Under the pieces are notes generated by a model. The model saw only the letters and a list, made by a program, of their open reading frames with translations. It was not told the origin of the DNA and made no database searches. Shown one piece after another: positions 20,811 through 31,974 of a stretch of 64,000 bases of DNA. The position numbers and the translations under genes were made by a program. This DNA comes from Arion vulgaris (lineage: Eukaryota > Mollusca > Gastropoda > Stylommatophora > Arionidae). Numbering within the stretch: position 1 is the first letter of the stretch; the number at the start of each line of letters is the position of its first letter. The DNA lies in assembly GCA_020796225.1 (NCBI GenBank), contig CM036767.1, positions 17,080,427 through 17,144,426 on the forward strand, written 5' to 3'.

Positions 20811-22418
20811 TATTTGCTAAAACTAACGGTAGCATAATGTTTTTCTGTAACAGATCAATACCGAGGTACAAAAATTGTGATAAAGTTTGCGTGCCTGTCA
20901 TTCAGTTCAAAGTTAGAGATAAACGGATGAGCCCGGCAGGAAACTAAAAGTGTCTTCTGATATTTGCACACACAACGAGCTTACTTCTTCTTCTTTTCAA
21001 TCGTTCTTCTCGCCCATTTTAATCATTACTATTGTGATATATAAACAGCCTTTGCCAAGAACGGTTAGAACGTTGCGTTCCCGTTAAACCCATACTAGTG
21101 TAGGACCAGCACATCTGGCGTTTTCGGCCCTCAGAAATGTTTGAGTCTACCATGTCGACAATCAAACACTTTCCAGACATCGTGAGTACATTTCTCTTTA
21201 ATGATCCGTTTATCGTTGTATATTATCTACGCCTAAGAGCATTTTGTACTTTGCAACATTTTTTTGACAAAGTACGGCGTTCCTTTTTGCATCGTATGAT
21301 GAGCACTCTTTAATGATCTTTTTAACGCCGTATATTTTGGCTTGGTTCTACGCCAACGAGCACTTACTACATTACACGTTTACTGACTGGGCGAGTTCCG
21401 AAGAGCTTACAAATAATCTAATACAATGCATCACGAAATTTGGTATGTTCTGCTGAGCTACCGAATATAACTTTGAAATAGTAGTGATGTTGTTATATGT
21501 ACTAAAATTACACAGGCTTTGCCGTTATATCAGGGGGGCAGCCAATGGATAGAGCTGACATTTTGAACACAATCATAGAGTGTAAAATCTAAAGAAGATT
21601 TTCATCTAAATCAATCTACGTCAACTACCAGATTGCAGGAGCTGGGATTAAAGATTGGTGTAGCAAGAAAAGAGAAGATTGGCGTAACAAGAAAAGAACA
21701 ACACAACAGGTACGTGGGTATGCTCATCAATCAAAATCGAACTGGTACGGTCAGTCAATGGACGCTGTTGGAGATATTGTCAAGGAGATAGGAGCACCTA
21801 TGGACATGTCCGGAGAGCAATGAAGATATTCCAAATTGAAACTGAAACTGAAGATAAAATTACCACGAGCAAAGTTATGAAAATTGGTGCAGTTTTATAA
21901 TTTAAAAATTACTGAACCATTCCGGAATGAATTTGATGTCGATAAAACTGAGATTCATTTTTTCATTAGGAATATATAGACGACAACCAGATTGTCTTTA
22001 ACTTAGTCTTCGCGGACTGGATAAAAACATGTGAAGGCTGCATGTTGCCGCAGGCCGCAGGTTGCTCAACAGGAATGTAATCTATCCGTCTCTTCTCTCT
22101 TTAAACTCAAATACTTTCTCAACAGTCGATACACGTGTAGCATTATTTAACAGCCTATGGGCTTACTTGCTACCCGATTGACAAGACATAGATTTACAAC
22201 AGTTTCAAAATATGCATTCCCCTGGGAAATATCAACTTGATAAATGAAGTCGGCACTTTTGAATTATGTAGATGGAGATCTGTACTGCGTTACTTCCTTT
22301 CAATATAGACTTTCTGAAGAAGATAAGATGAGATATATTCTTTTTTTAGTGCAACTTTGGTGTAAGAAAAGTCAGTACGCAGATTCTCATCTTGTTGCTG
22401 ATGTCAATCTCATACATA
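20810..22418. other. Mostly unrecognised; one RNase H element remnant
   Basis: Segment 21640-21830 resembles the region at 50040-50190 of the RNase H fragment: GATTGGTGTAGCAAGAAAAG..., CTCATCAATCAAAATCGAAC and GAGCACCTATGGACATGTCC. It is a decayed plus-strand copy. The remainder shows no recognised repeat, and no open frame has a known domain. Confidence 0.45.
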
Positions 22419-22690
22419 TCTTCTTCTTCTTCTTCGAGCGGTCCACATCGACCATTTGTTAAACCACTCTTTGTGATTTGTATGTAATTCGAGCCTAAGA
22501 GCGATAGTACACTGTGTAAGTTATGCACCTATACGTAGGCCTGCACATCCGATTTCTGCAACGCTTGTTATTTACTAAGGTAGACTGCCTAGGTCCCCTA
22601 ATTTAGTCATCTGTTACATGTCTTGTAGGTCACAGTGTTACTATTCCTTGTTCCTCCTGTGAGCCTCGGCAAAACATGGGCGTATCTCAA
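22419..22690 (-). mobile_element. SINE family E1 (minus)
   Basis: A (TTC)n tail at 22419 leads into the family body read on the minus strand (TTGTGATTTGTATGT, GCCTGCACATCCGATTTCTG). Confidence 0.75.
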
Positions 22691-22822
22691 ACACATCATT
22701 TTGTTTCTTGCTTTTTACAATTTTTTAATTAAACTAGAATTTGAGTCTTCTGTGATCAGAATAACATGTTACTTTCAACAATAGTCTACAGTGTTTTTGG
22801 GTGTGCTGATATCAGGAAGTGG

Positions 22823-23050
22823 AGAGCCGCTGTAGCGTAATTGTTAGTGAACTCGCTTCGCAAGGCTGGTGGTCTGGGTTCAGCTCCCGCAATGCGTGGA
22901 ATTTTTCCCGACCACGACGGCTCTCAGGTTTCACACCAGCCTCAACTGGGTACCAGACATGCTCTGGGAAAGTAAAGGCGGCCAGCGTGATGCTGACCAC
23001 ATCACCCATCGTGTGCTGACGGTCAATGAAAAATACAGGCCTAACACTGT
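22823..23050 (+). mobile_element. SINE family B, 3'-truncated
   Basis: The full head (GTAGCGTAATTGTTAGTG; GGGTTCAGCTCC) and body are present, ending at GGCCTAACACTGT. The words ATCAGGAAGT before (about 22811) and after (about 23052) are the target duplication, so the short 3' end is original. Confidence 0.8.
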
Positions 23051-23344
23051 ATCAGGAAGTAGCGTTCGTTATAATATGGACAGCTTGCAAACTTTTATTC
23101 CATGAAGTCTGAATTTATATGTTGGAACAAGGGGATCGATACCGAAGTGGATAACAGTCTAAGTGACTACATATCGTGGAAATTCCCGGGCTCAAAGTCA
23201 GCTGCCCATCACCCCTCAATATGTGTGTGAACATGGTACAGGAGACCCTGACCTGATCGTTCACTTGGGGACTTAATTACAAGCACCTCTGAAGTCGGAG
23301 GATAGTTCCCCTGGATGTGTTCCGATATAGTTGTTATGTAGGAT

Positions 23345-23595
23345 TTCAACTAGGAGTCTCGCAAGGAGCAAAGAATAGAAGCAATGCGACCTACATGGCA
23401 TGTCGTTAGAGGCAACTGAGGTAGGGTTCTAGAGAAGCTACTCTAGTAAATAAAAAGCGTCGCAGGAATCGGATGGGCTGGCCTACTTGTAAGCGCCTAA
23501 CTGGCACAACGTACAATCGCTCTTTGGCTCAGATCACATACAAATCACAAATAGTGGTTAACAAGTGGTCGATATGGAGCGTTCAAAGTAGAAGA
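23345..23595 (+). mobile_element. SINE family E1
   Basis: It has GAGTCTCGCAAGGAGCAAAG, GGCAACTGAGGTAGGG, GATGGGCTGGCCTACTTGTAA, GATCACATACAAATCACAAA and a short AGAAGAAG tail. Confidence 0.75.
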
Positions 23596-23719
23596 AGTTA
23601 GACAGAAAGACCTTATAGGCAGTGCACAAACTCCATAGCATCGGCGTGGTTCACCATGTGGTTTTGAAGATGGTGAACATTTTTTGTTGATGGTTGTACA
23701 GAACCTTGCTTGAATTACA

Positions 23720-23975
23720 CTGAGAAACAAAGATTGAAGTGGTTTAGCTACTTAATAAGAATGCATCCATACTCCACAGTATACAGAGTCTTCTACAACA
23801 GAACATCAGGGAAGAAGGCAGAGAAAGACCACGAAAAGATGGTTAGATGGCATAACAGAATCCCGTGAAAAAGCAAAAATAACAATCACCCAAGCTACCA
23901 GAACAGCTCAAGACAAAAACAGAAAACCACGACGCTGGGCAACAACCCAGTAGCAGTGTGACGACAAAAGAAGAA
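23720..23975 (+). pseudogene. Non-LTR retroelement C-terminal tail
   Basis: It reads in pieces as an LKWFSYLIRMHP segment and then a basic stretch, and ends at GACGACAAAAGAAGAAGAAC. Frameshifts interrupt it. Confidence 0.55.
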
Positions 23976-24049
23976 GAACATTTTTTAAGGAATTGTGTTT
24001 TAACCTTTTTAATTCATTTTTCAAGAGAAATGGCTTTGCAAACATTTCT

Positions 24050-24290
24050 TATAAATTTCCATCTGTTAAGTGTTCTGTTACATGCTCAACTTGTACACGG
24101 GACCTACGTTTTATCGTCCGTCTCCGATAGAACTGGAACTCGATCTCACTTGCATTCAGATCAGGAATCTCTAGAAATATATTATTATATTTTAGAAATA
24201 TATCCCACTTCTCTGGAAACGAACCGAGTACCTCTGGCACGAGAGGTGAGCATGTTACCTCCACTCAACAGAGACGCCCTTGACATAAAC
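24050..24290 (-). mobile_element. SINE family D, 5' half (minus)
   Basis: On the minus strand it has the GGTGAGATCGAGTTCC-like words, TAGGTCCCGTG and CGTACCAGAGGTACTCGG-like head words. The 3' half is missing. Confidence 0.55.
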
Positions 24291-24314
24291 ATATGCAAGC
24301 TACCACGTCTTTTA

Positions 24315-24660
24315 TTTACATCTACACAAGATGGAGATCAGATGTTTTAGAAGAGCTGCAGGTGTGACAATAAGAGACAAAATTAAAAATGAAGAAATCA
24401 GAAGAGGACTGGATGTGAAACCAGTCATGCAATTCATAAAAGAAAAACAGATTAAATGGTTTTTACAATCTGGCAAGAATGACCAGGTATCGCCTATCAC
24501 AGAAAACCACACATAAAAAGTATAACGAATACAGAGCAAGAGAAAGACCACGCAAAAGATGGAGTGACGGCATCAAGAACAGCCTTAAGAAATTGAATAA
24601 TAGCTTGCACAGTGCATTAGAACAAGTGCATTTGCAGAGACCCCTTTTGACATAATAATA
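24315..24660 (+). pseudogene. Non-LTR retroelement C-terminal tail
   Basis: The plus frame 24331-24516 encodes IRDKIKNEEIRRGLDVK and IKEKQIKWF, the connector found at 13930-14040. A GRPRKRW-type tail follows in another frame (RPRKRWSDGIKNSLKK). Confidence 0.7.
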
Positions 24661-24739
24661 ATAGACGTCCATCGCAAGCGATGATGACAACAATCTCAGA
24701 CGTGTACTGTTGCAACTCTCTGGTCACTGGTGAATTAAT

Positions 24740-24905
24740 TACAAAGTGCATTACATCAAGCACACACAAGATTACTACATTTCACCACAACACTTCTATA
24801 TCGAAACACGTAAAAACAAAGTTTTACAAAATTCACAAACAATAACAATACACAGCAACGTTTCGACCAAAAGGCCTTTATCTAGCAAAGGATACAGCAG
24901 GAGTG
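24740..24905 (-). mobile_element. Penelope-like element 3' end (minus)
   Basis: The minus strand carries CTTTGCTAGATAAAGGCC then TTTTGGTCGAAACGTTGCTG, followed by TTGTTATTGTTTGTGAATTT and TTTTACGTGTTTCGATATAG. The same end occurs in the opposite orientation at 25740-25960 and, next to a GIY-YIG coding remnant, at 41820-42362. Assignment to Penelope-like elements rests on that linkage. Confidence 0.6.
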
Positions 24906-24940
24906 ACGAATTTAACTTCTTTATCAGCATACTACATATA

Positions 24941-25199
24941 TAGGGTGTTCAAGATAATTGCAGCCACATTGACAAATCGAAAGTTGCCAGATAACCTATC
25001 GCGTTGTGTTTATGTACTATTTAAACCGGTTCTGACTAGCTCGTTCTACGTCACATTTGTTCATCGCCCCTTCCCGCACTACAATTACACACCATCACAC
25101 AACCTTGACCTATACTACGTCATAACTGAACCTTCTCATTTCCATACATATATGCCAGATTAGCTCCATTCACATGCTGCTTTTAAGTTGAACACCCTG
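24941..25199. mobile_element. TA-flanked MITE, mariner-like ends
   Basis: Inverted ends GGGTGTTCAA (left, 24943) and TTGAACACCC (right, ending 25197) sit inside TA dinucleotides, as expected for Tc1/mariner-type transposition. It is 259 bp with no transposase. The outermost two bases differ between the ends. Confidence 0.65.
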
Positions 25200-25298
25200 T
25201 AGAAACACAATAAATTCCTAACCTTATAGTAGTAGAATATATGGTTTAAGAATGAGATGAGAACAATGAAACAGATGGATAGACAAGTTAAAGAGATG

Positions 25299-25497
25299 CC
25301 TCTGCCCAGCGTGTTCGTAGCGCGTTGTACTACGGGTGACTATTCATCTGTGTGTGCGGGTTCAATTCCGCGGGATGGCAGAAAAAGTCACAGATTCCCC
25401 AGATTTACGGTGTTCGTGGCACCGAACCGAAGGTTACGATGTCCATGGCACCGAGCTGAAGAGCTGAAAAAGCTCAAGTGCTTCTGGATCGGAAAAA
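25299..25497 (+). mobile_element. SINE family A
   Basis: It has the head GTAGCGCGTTGTACTACGG and GGGTTCAATTCC, one pair of body repeats and an A-rich tail. The target duplication AAGAGATGCCT lies just before the element (about 25291) and after the tail (about 25503). Confidence 0.9.
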
Positions 25498-25739
25498 AAG
25501 AAAAGAGATGCCTCCACAACATGTGCAGAGTAATAGAAATGAGTTGCTAGAGTACTTAGTATACAATCTCGGAAGTCGGATAAGACACACCTGTATGACG
25601 GAGGACACTGATAAAAAGGAAAGCAGGACTTTAGTGACAAATCAGTCACAAGCGACATACCAGGCGTTTCTGATCAATGATTTAACTACGTCTGATCAAT
25701 GATTTAACTACGTCGATCGAGTGATTTTAGGGCAGTTAG

Positions 25740-25960
25740 GATGTTTTTATCGTAGTCTACGTGTAGTGTGCTGTTAAGTAGTAAAATGTATCTCTCCTGT
25801 TGTATCCTTTGATTGATAAAGGCCTTTTGGTCGAAACGTTGCTCTGTATTGTTATTGTTTTTGCATTTTGTAAAACTACAGTACTTTGTTATTACGTGTT
25901 TCGACATTGCTACATAGTTGTGCTGCAGTCTTCCCTTATATCGACAACACTTCTATAAAT
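25740..25960 (+). mobile_element. Penelope-like element 3' end (plus)
   Basis: It reads TTTGATTGATAAAGGCC then TTTTGGTCGAAACGTTGCTC, TATTGTTATTGTTTTTGC and TTACGTGTTTCGACATTG. It is the inverted partner of 24740-24905, about 0.85 kb away. The two could be the ends of one rearranged insertion. Confidence 0.6.
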
Positions 25961-26039
25961 AAGGAAATGATGGAAGAGAAGAAGACACAATGTGATTTCT
26001 TTCAGCTACACTATGTGTGTCATCATCATCATTGGCCTC

Positions 26040-26345
26040 TTTGTCTCAGGAGACAATAGGTGTTGCGTCACGTAGTATGTTCTGTGCTGAATCACAACGT
26101 TTCATGTGGCTGTAATAGCCTATTCTGGAGTGGCAATCCTTGCCACAATTGCTGCAGGTAAAACTGGAGACTAGAGCCGATGCATGGGATGTTCTCTCTG
26201 CTCTCTGTGTTCTCTTTTGCCTCCACATGTGATGTTGTTTTCTTCTTTCTTTTTCTTTTTAGCCGCCCCTCACTGCCACTTCGCCATGCTTGCCTGTCTT
26301 TGGCCAGCCGCTCCCAGTGTTTTTGTCTATGCCGCATGAAGTTAG
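26040..26345 (-). pseudogene. Non-LTR element C-terminus with intact CCHC-type finger
   Basis: The minus frames encode HWERLAKDRQAWR and then FTCSNCGKDCHSRIGYYSHM with a following KRC. The Cys/His spacing (CxxC...H...C) is complete, unlike the sister copy at 15925-16289. A frameshift separates the two parts. Confidence 0.75.
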
Positions 26346-26812
26346 ATCACGTTTGCAGTTGTCAATGAAGCGTAATCATACGGAGTGATGTACTACGTGT
26401 GTACAATTTGTTAATCAACCGATCTCAGTCTGCGACGGAGATCACAGTAATTCAAAGGGGGAGAATTATTTCTCTACCGATCAATCGCCTACACGCTACA
26501 TGCTATCTATCAACTAGGTCTGCGTCTCAGCAACGATTTTCTGCTTCGGAAGAGAACAAGGGGCCTGTTTCAGTGCGTCATCTTTCCTTTTGGAACTGAA
26601 CATTGTACAATAAATGAGCACGACTACGGATTATTGGATTAAGTCAAGCGCGTGCTTACACCAGGAAGGAAACTGATATATTTTGTATTTCCACTCCTTT
26701 ATTTATAGAGATATATTTTTTAAGTATATGTTTTGGGTTACATGAGCTTTAAGAATCCGTGTTTGAGAATGTATAGTATGTTCTTTACTTCAAAGTCTGC
26801 TTTTCTATCTAT
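26345..26812. other. Unrecognised stretch
   Basis: No repeat family or domain is recognised. The last 40 bp lead into the 46-bp array. Confidence 0.35.
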
Positions 26813-28268
26813 TCATTCACTTATAGTCTGTCTATTCAGTCGCTTACAGTCTATCTATTCCTTCACTTATAGTCTGTCTATTCAGTCGCTTAGTCCATAT
26901 ATTCATTCACTTATAGTCTGTCTATTCAGTCGCTTACAGTCTATCTATTCCTTCACTTATAGTCTGTCTATTCAGTCGCTTACAGTCTATATATTCCTTC
27001 ACTTATAGTCTGTCTATTCAGTCGCTTACAGTCTATCTATTCCTTCACTTATAGTCTGTCTATTCAGTCGCTTACAGTCTATCTATTCCTTCACTTATAG
27101 TCTGTCTACTTAGTCGCTTACAGTCTATATATTCCTTCACTTATAGTCTGTCTACTCAGTCGCTTACAGTCTATATATTCCTTCACTTATAGTCTGTCTA
27201 CTCAGTCGCTTACAGTCTATATATTCCTTCACTTATAGTCTGTCTACTCAGTCGCTTACAGTCTATCTATTCCTTCACTTATAGTCTGTCTACTCAGTCG
27301 CTTACAGTCTATCTATTCCTTCACTTATAGTCTGTCTATTCAGTCGCTTACAGTCTATATATTCATTCACTTATAGTCTGTCTATTCAGTCGCTTACAGT
27401 CTATCTATTCCTTCACTTATAGTCTGTCTACTCAGTCGCTTACAGTCTATATATTCCTTCACTTATAGTCTGTCTACTCAGTCGCTTACAGTCTAATATT
27501 CCTTCCTTATAGTCTGTCTATTCAGTCGCTTACAGTCTATCTATTCCTTCACTTATAGTCTGTCTATTCAGTCGCTTACAGTCTATCTATTCATTCACTT
27601 ATAGTCTGTCTATTCAGTCGCTTACAGTCTATCTATTCATTCACTTATAGTCTGTCTATTCAGTCGCTTACAGTCTATCTATTCCTTCACTTATAGTCTG
27701 TCTATTCAGTCGCTTACATTCTATATATTCCTTCACTTATAGTCTGTCTATTCAGTCGCTTACAGTCTATCTATTCATTCACTTATAGTCTGTCTATTCA
27801 GTCGCTTACAGTCTATCTATTCCTTCACTTATAGTCTGTCTATTCAGTCGCTTACAGTCTATCTATTCCTTCACTTATAGTCTGTCTATTCAGTCGCTTA
27901 CAGTCTATCTATTCCTTCACTTATAGTCTGTCTATTCAGTCGCTTACAGTCTATCTATTCCTTCACTTATAGTCTGTCTATTCAGTCGCTTACAGTCTAT
28001 ATATTCATTCACTTATAGTCTGTCTATTCAGTCGCTTACAGTCTATCTATTCCTTCACTTATAGTCTGTCTATTCAGTCGCTTAGTCTATATATTCATTC
28101 ACTTATAGTCTGTCTATTCAGTCGCTTACAGTCTATCTATTCCTTCACTTATAGTCTGTCTATTCAGTCGCTTACAGTCTATCTATTCCTTCACTTATAG
28201 TCTGTCTATTCAGTCGCTTACAGTCTATCTATTCCTTCACTTATAGTCTGTCTATTCAGTCGCTTATA
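26813..28268. repeat. 46-bp satellite array, about 31 units
   Basis: The unit is TCACTTATAGTCTGTCTATT then CAGTCGCTTACAGTCTATCTATTCCT. Each unit holds two related half-words (AGTCTGTCTATTCAG / AGTCTATCTATTCCT), so it probably arose from a shorter ~23-bp ancestor. Variants (CTACTCAG, ATATATTC, TTCATTC) come in blocks. Confidence 0.95.
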
Positions 28269-28294
28269 GTCGTTCTTGTCAAAGATCAATTATA

Positions 28295-28535
28295 TATCAC
28301 AATAAGAATGATAATCACAATAAGAATGATAATCACAATAAGAATGATAATTACAATAAGAATGATAATCACAATAAGAATGATAATCACATTAAGAATG
28401 ATAATTACAATAAGAATGATAATCACAATAAGAATGATAATTACATTAAGAATGATAATCACAATAAGAATGATAATCACAATAAGAATGATAATCACAA
28501 TAAGAATGATAATTACAATAAGAATGATAAAATTA
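28295..28535. repeat. 18-bp minisatellite, about 13 units
   Basis: The unit is AATCACAATAAGAATGAT, with variants at two positions. Being a multiple of 3 without stops, it gives artificial frames on both strands. Confidence 0.95.
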
Positions 28536-28613
28536 GCCTCGAAGAACGAACACTAAAAAGAAGAATTTTTCATTTCATGAATTCAACTTTTAGTAATCTT
28601 CATTTTCTCAACC

Positions 28614-28768
28614 AATCTTTGTTACTGACCTTATCCTTAATGCAACTTATACCAGTCTATGTTATGACTTTGTTACTGACCTTATCCTTAATGCAACTTA
28701 TACCAGTCTATGTTATGACTTTGTTACTGACCTTATCCTTAATGCGACTTATACCAGTCTATGTTATG
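28614..28768. repeat. 51-bp tandem repeat, 3 units
   Basis: The unit starts TTTGTTACTGACCTTATCCT and ends CCAGTCTATGTTATGAC. Copies are almost identical. Confidence 0.9.
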
Positions 28769-28861
28769 AATACCACATTTCATATATTGTATTTTGAATG
28801 CGATTTAAAAAAAATATCTTTTCGTTAGACACCTCAAACACCAATAATTCTTACTATATCA

Positions 28862-29272
28862 TAGGTTCCCAAACTTTTCCTGACCACCGTCCACTTTGCG
28901 AGGCATACATTTTTTAACGCCCCCTCCGCCCCCACCCCTATTATAACAGTTTCCATTGTTCAAGCAGTTTGATATTTTCGATGTAAATAGCAACTAATGA
29001 TACATGACTGCTTATGTCGTTAAATTATTGAAAAGTAGTGGTCAATATGTTCTTCATCTTGAACACAGTTATTCAATAGCAAAATTCTGAAAATAATTTA
29101 TTAAAAAAATATATTATTAATTTCTTCTATAAGGAGTTATCGACCCCTTGATCGCCTGAACGACCCCCTCCTTCCCCACCCCCAATGCATCTGAACTCAC
29201 TATCGCCCCTCTCCCCCTCCCAAGAAGCATCAGCGCCCACTGGGAGGCAGTACCCTCCACTGTGGGAACCTA
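28862..29272. mobile_element. hAT-like non-autonomous element with TAGGTTCCC ends
   Basis: The left end TAGGTTCCCAAACTTTTC and right end GTGGGAACCTA are inverted. GGTTCCCAAACTTT is a well-known hAT-type terminus. The interior has strikingly strand-biased poly-C tracts (28920-28940, 29145-29225). No convincing 8-bp duplication was found, so the exact ends are uncertain. Confidence 0.5.
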
Positions 29273-29284
29273 TGATCTTTATCT

Positions 29285-29490
29285 GTCTATATCCACTTCA
29301 TGTCCAGATTGACACATAAGACTTCCACAAGAGACTTCCACTGTTGCCGTTCTGCTGCCTTTCTACCAACCATCTCCCACGTCAGACCACACTCCTTCAA
29401 CTCTCCACCGTTCTTCTCCATGTTTCCTTTGGACGTCCAGGCCTTCTCTTCCTATCCGCTGTCCATCTGAGAGCTGTTCTAACCAATGAC
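29285..29490 (-). pseudogene. Non-LTR retroelement C-terminal tail (minus)
   Basis: The minus strand encodes RRPGRPKETWRRTV, then GLTWEMVGRKAAERQQWKS. This GRPKxTWRR ... LTW ... A.DR..W signature is the classic end of RTE-like ORFs. It is only the tail. Confidence 0.7.
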
Positions 29491-29564
29491 TAACCAATAA
29501 CCAATGTGCTAAATATTTGCATGATTCTTATAATATAACAATTACCAATAATTAGAGTGATAAA

Positions 29565-30105
29565 ATTTGCTTATTATGTTACAGGGGACATTTGCTATAG
29601 ATGAAAATACTACCAATATCTACATCGATAATTGCACATTAAAAAAAGGCAAAGACTTTATATACCTAGGAAGCATTTCTTCAGCAAACAGAAGAATAAC
29701 TAACGAAATCCAACATAGATGCAACAAAGCAAATCAAATGATAGGACAAAAAGCACCAATTTTAAAATGCAAACATGTCACCATGAACACGAAAACAGGA
29801 TTGTTCAACACAATCTTTATCCCCACATTATGCTATCAGTGCTAAACCTGGACGCTGACATCAAATGATAGAAGAAAACTAGTCACGACACAGATGAAGT
29901 GTCTACGCAGAATGCTGAGGGTAACAAGAAGAGACTGGTTGAGAAATGAAGAGATCAGGAAAAAAGTGGGTACAACACTAGTACTGAGCTTCATCAAGAA
30001 AAAAAACACTGAATGAATCGGCCACATCAGCAGAGTACCAACAGACAGTGCACCTCACAGAGCAATGTTGCTGCCGATACAATGGATACAAAGCAAAAGG
30101 ACGGC
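29565..30105 (+). pseudogene. Second copy of the 12.7-kb reverse transcriptase family, 3' part
   Basis: It encodes a segment with KDFIYLGSISSANRRITNE and then CNKANQMIGQKAPILK, closely matching 13660-13800. It then continues through frameshifts to the conserved tail (RRMLRVTRRDWLRNEEIR type). The Asp-Asp catalytic region is not included. It runs straight into a different element at about 30105. Confidence 0.8.
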
Positions 30106-31650
30106 CACAAAAAGGTGAACCTCAGCCTGGGCTACAACCTCCAAGACACAATTTGCAAAGCTAAGCAGAGTTCAAAACCAGGCCTCACGGATCATCACTG
30201 GAGCCATGAAGTCTACCCCCATAGAAGTACTAGAAACTGTGACAGGGCTCCAGCCAATGGAGGACAGACAGGACATGAAGGTTCTTCAACAAGGAGAAAC
30301 ATTCAGAGACTGACAAACCACCCAATGCACCTCCGAATCAACAGCTACGGTAGGGGCAGATTAAAAAGAAGTAACTTCGTGGCAAACTACAAAGAACTTG
30401 CTCACAAAGACGCAATATTGGCACTGGCTCAGCAAAACACATCCAACCAGTCAGCACCTCCCTCCCTGGGCATGCAGTCTCCCAGAGCTCTCAGAAGAAA
30501 TAAGTGGCATTGGCAAGAAAGGAACACAGACAGACCTGGAGAGAAGGCTCATTGCAGAAAAACATATAAATGAAAACTACCCAATGGACTCATGGACACA
30601 TGCATACACAGATGGCTCTGCTACAGATGCCACCCACAATGGAGGAGGGAGTTGTCCTCAGAAAAAAATGGAGAAGAGCTAACCTTAGCTCTGGCCACCG
30701 GCAAGTTCTCAACCAATTTCAGGGCTGAGGTAGAGGCCCTCAGTGCAGCTGCAAAAATGGCACTACAAAATATGAACCAAATACATGGAAAAATAGTGCT
30801 CTTGACTGACGCACTGTCCGCTATCTCAGCCCTGAAATCTGAAAGGAACACAGAACTAAGTGATCTCAGGTCAACCTTAGCCCAGTTATCTCATGAATAC
30901 GCCGAGTGGTTCAGGCCCAAATTTGGGGTGTAAAGAATGGAACCACTGTTACCTGCCATGCATGTCATACGAGGCGACTAAGGAGGTTTGGCTGAAATCG
31001 GATGCACATGTCCTAAACGTGTAGAGGTCTATGCGTTTAGGGGCCTACAAAACCAATGTGCAACGTATACACGTTCTTGGCAAAGACCAACCATATCACA
31101 AAGAGTGATTAAAATTGGTCGTGAAGAACGACGCGGAAGAAGAAGAAGAATTCATGAATCGGAGAGGTAGTAATCCAATGGATACCCTCACTGCAAGATC
31201 AAGGGAATGAGATGCTGACAGACTGGCTAAAGAGGAGCAGGAATGCCCCAAGAAAACAACCTGGTTAGCTATGAAGAAGCAAAAACCATCGCCAAAGGCA
31301 CTACAGGGCAAAGTGGGATAAGAACACCCAAAACACAATAAGGATGATGGATATTACCAACTGTCCAGAAGGGACCAGACAGCTAACTTCGCCTTCGGAC
31401 GGGTCACAACAGAATGAGACACCACCTGTATACCAAATTCAAGATATGCACCAACGACCTGTGCCCCTGTGGCTTAGCAAGTATGACAACAGAACATATC
31501 CTACAGAACTGCCCCCAGTATGCAGACCTGAGAAGAAAGAGGTGGCCCACTTACACCAGCGTCCAAGACAAACTGTATGGCGTGGCTGATGATCTGAGGC
31601 AGACGGCTGCTTTTGTTAGAGAATCCGAAATCCCAATCTAGTGAGAACGC
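30105..31650 (+). pseudogene. Non-LTR retroelement 3' half with RNase H domain
   Basis: Frames in this region carry a PMDSWTHAYTDGSATDA segment (first catalytic Asp of RNase HI). NFRAEVEALSAAAKMAL (catalytic Glu) and KIVLLTDALSAISALKS (second Asp) follow. After an interrupting SINE come a degenerate H-box region near 31165-31220 and the tail TKFKICTNDLCPCG, then EHILQNCPQYADLRRKRWP and LRQTAAFVRESE. It ends at (GAA)n near 31650. RNase HI after the reverse transcriptase is typical of the I/R1/jockey-like clades. It is frameshifted and inactive. Confidence 0.8.
30911..31155 (+). mobile_element. SINE family E2 inserted in the RNase H domain
   Basis: It runs from GGCCCAAATTTGGGGTGTAA through ATGCATGTCATACGAGGCG, GCAACGTATACACGTTC and CACAAAGAGTGATTA to GAAGAAGAAGAA. 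It divides the RNase H reading frame at 30910, so the SINE is younger than that LINE copy. Confidence 0.8.
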
Positions 31651-31654
31651 AGAA

Positions 31655-31790
31655 GAAGAAGAGATAAAAGAGACGACGAAAGACACTATTTATGAAACGC
31701 ACACTAGGACTTGTTCTAGAAATCTCTTCTTATCTTGACGGTGTGAGACAAACTTGGATTGGAGAAGAGAAAAAGAAATATAAAGTTGCA
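31655..31790 (+). pseudogene. 3' tail of the 12.7-kb LINE family
   Basis: GAGACGACGAAAGACACTAT, then CACACTAGGACTTGTTCTAG and AAATCTCTTCTTATCTTGAC match 14150-14220. It has the final coding words and the first 3' untranslated bases only. Confidence 0.65.
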
Positions 31791-31974
31791 GGGGAGAAAA
31801 CCACAGTAAAATCACATAACTTCAGGACAACCACGATTCTCTCCCTCCGGATGCTGCATTTTTCTTTCTCAGCCACCAAATATTTCTTCATTTCCCTCCT
31901 CCCCCCTCTCTGCATTCTTGTAATGATGTTGATGCCAATATTTTTTTTTTTTAGCAGTGATGTAGAGTACTTGC

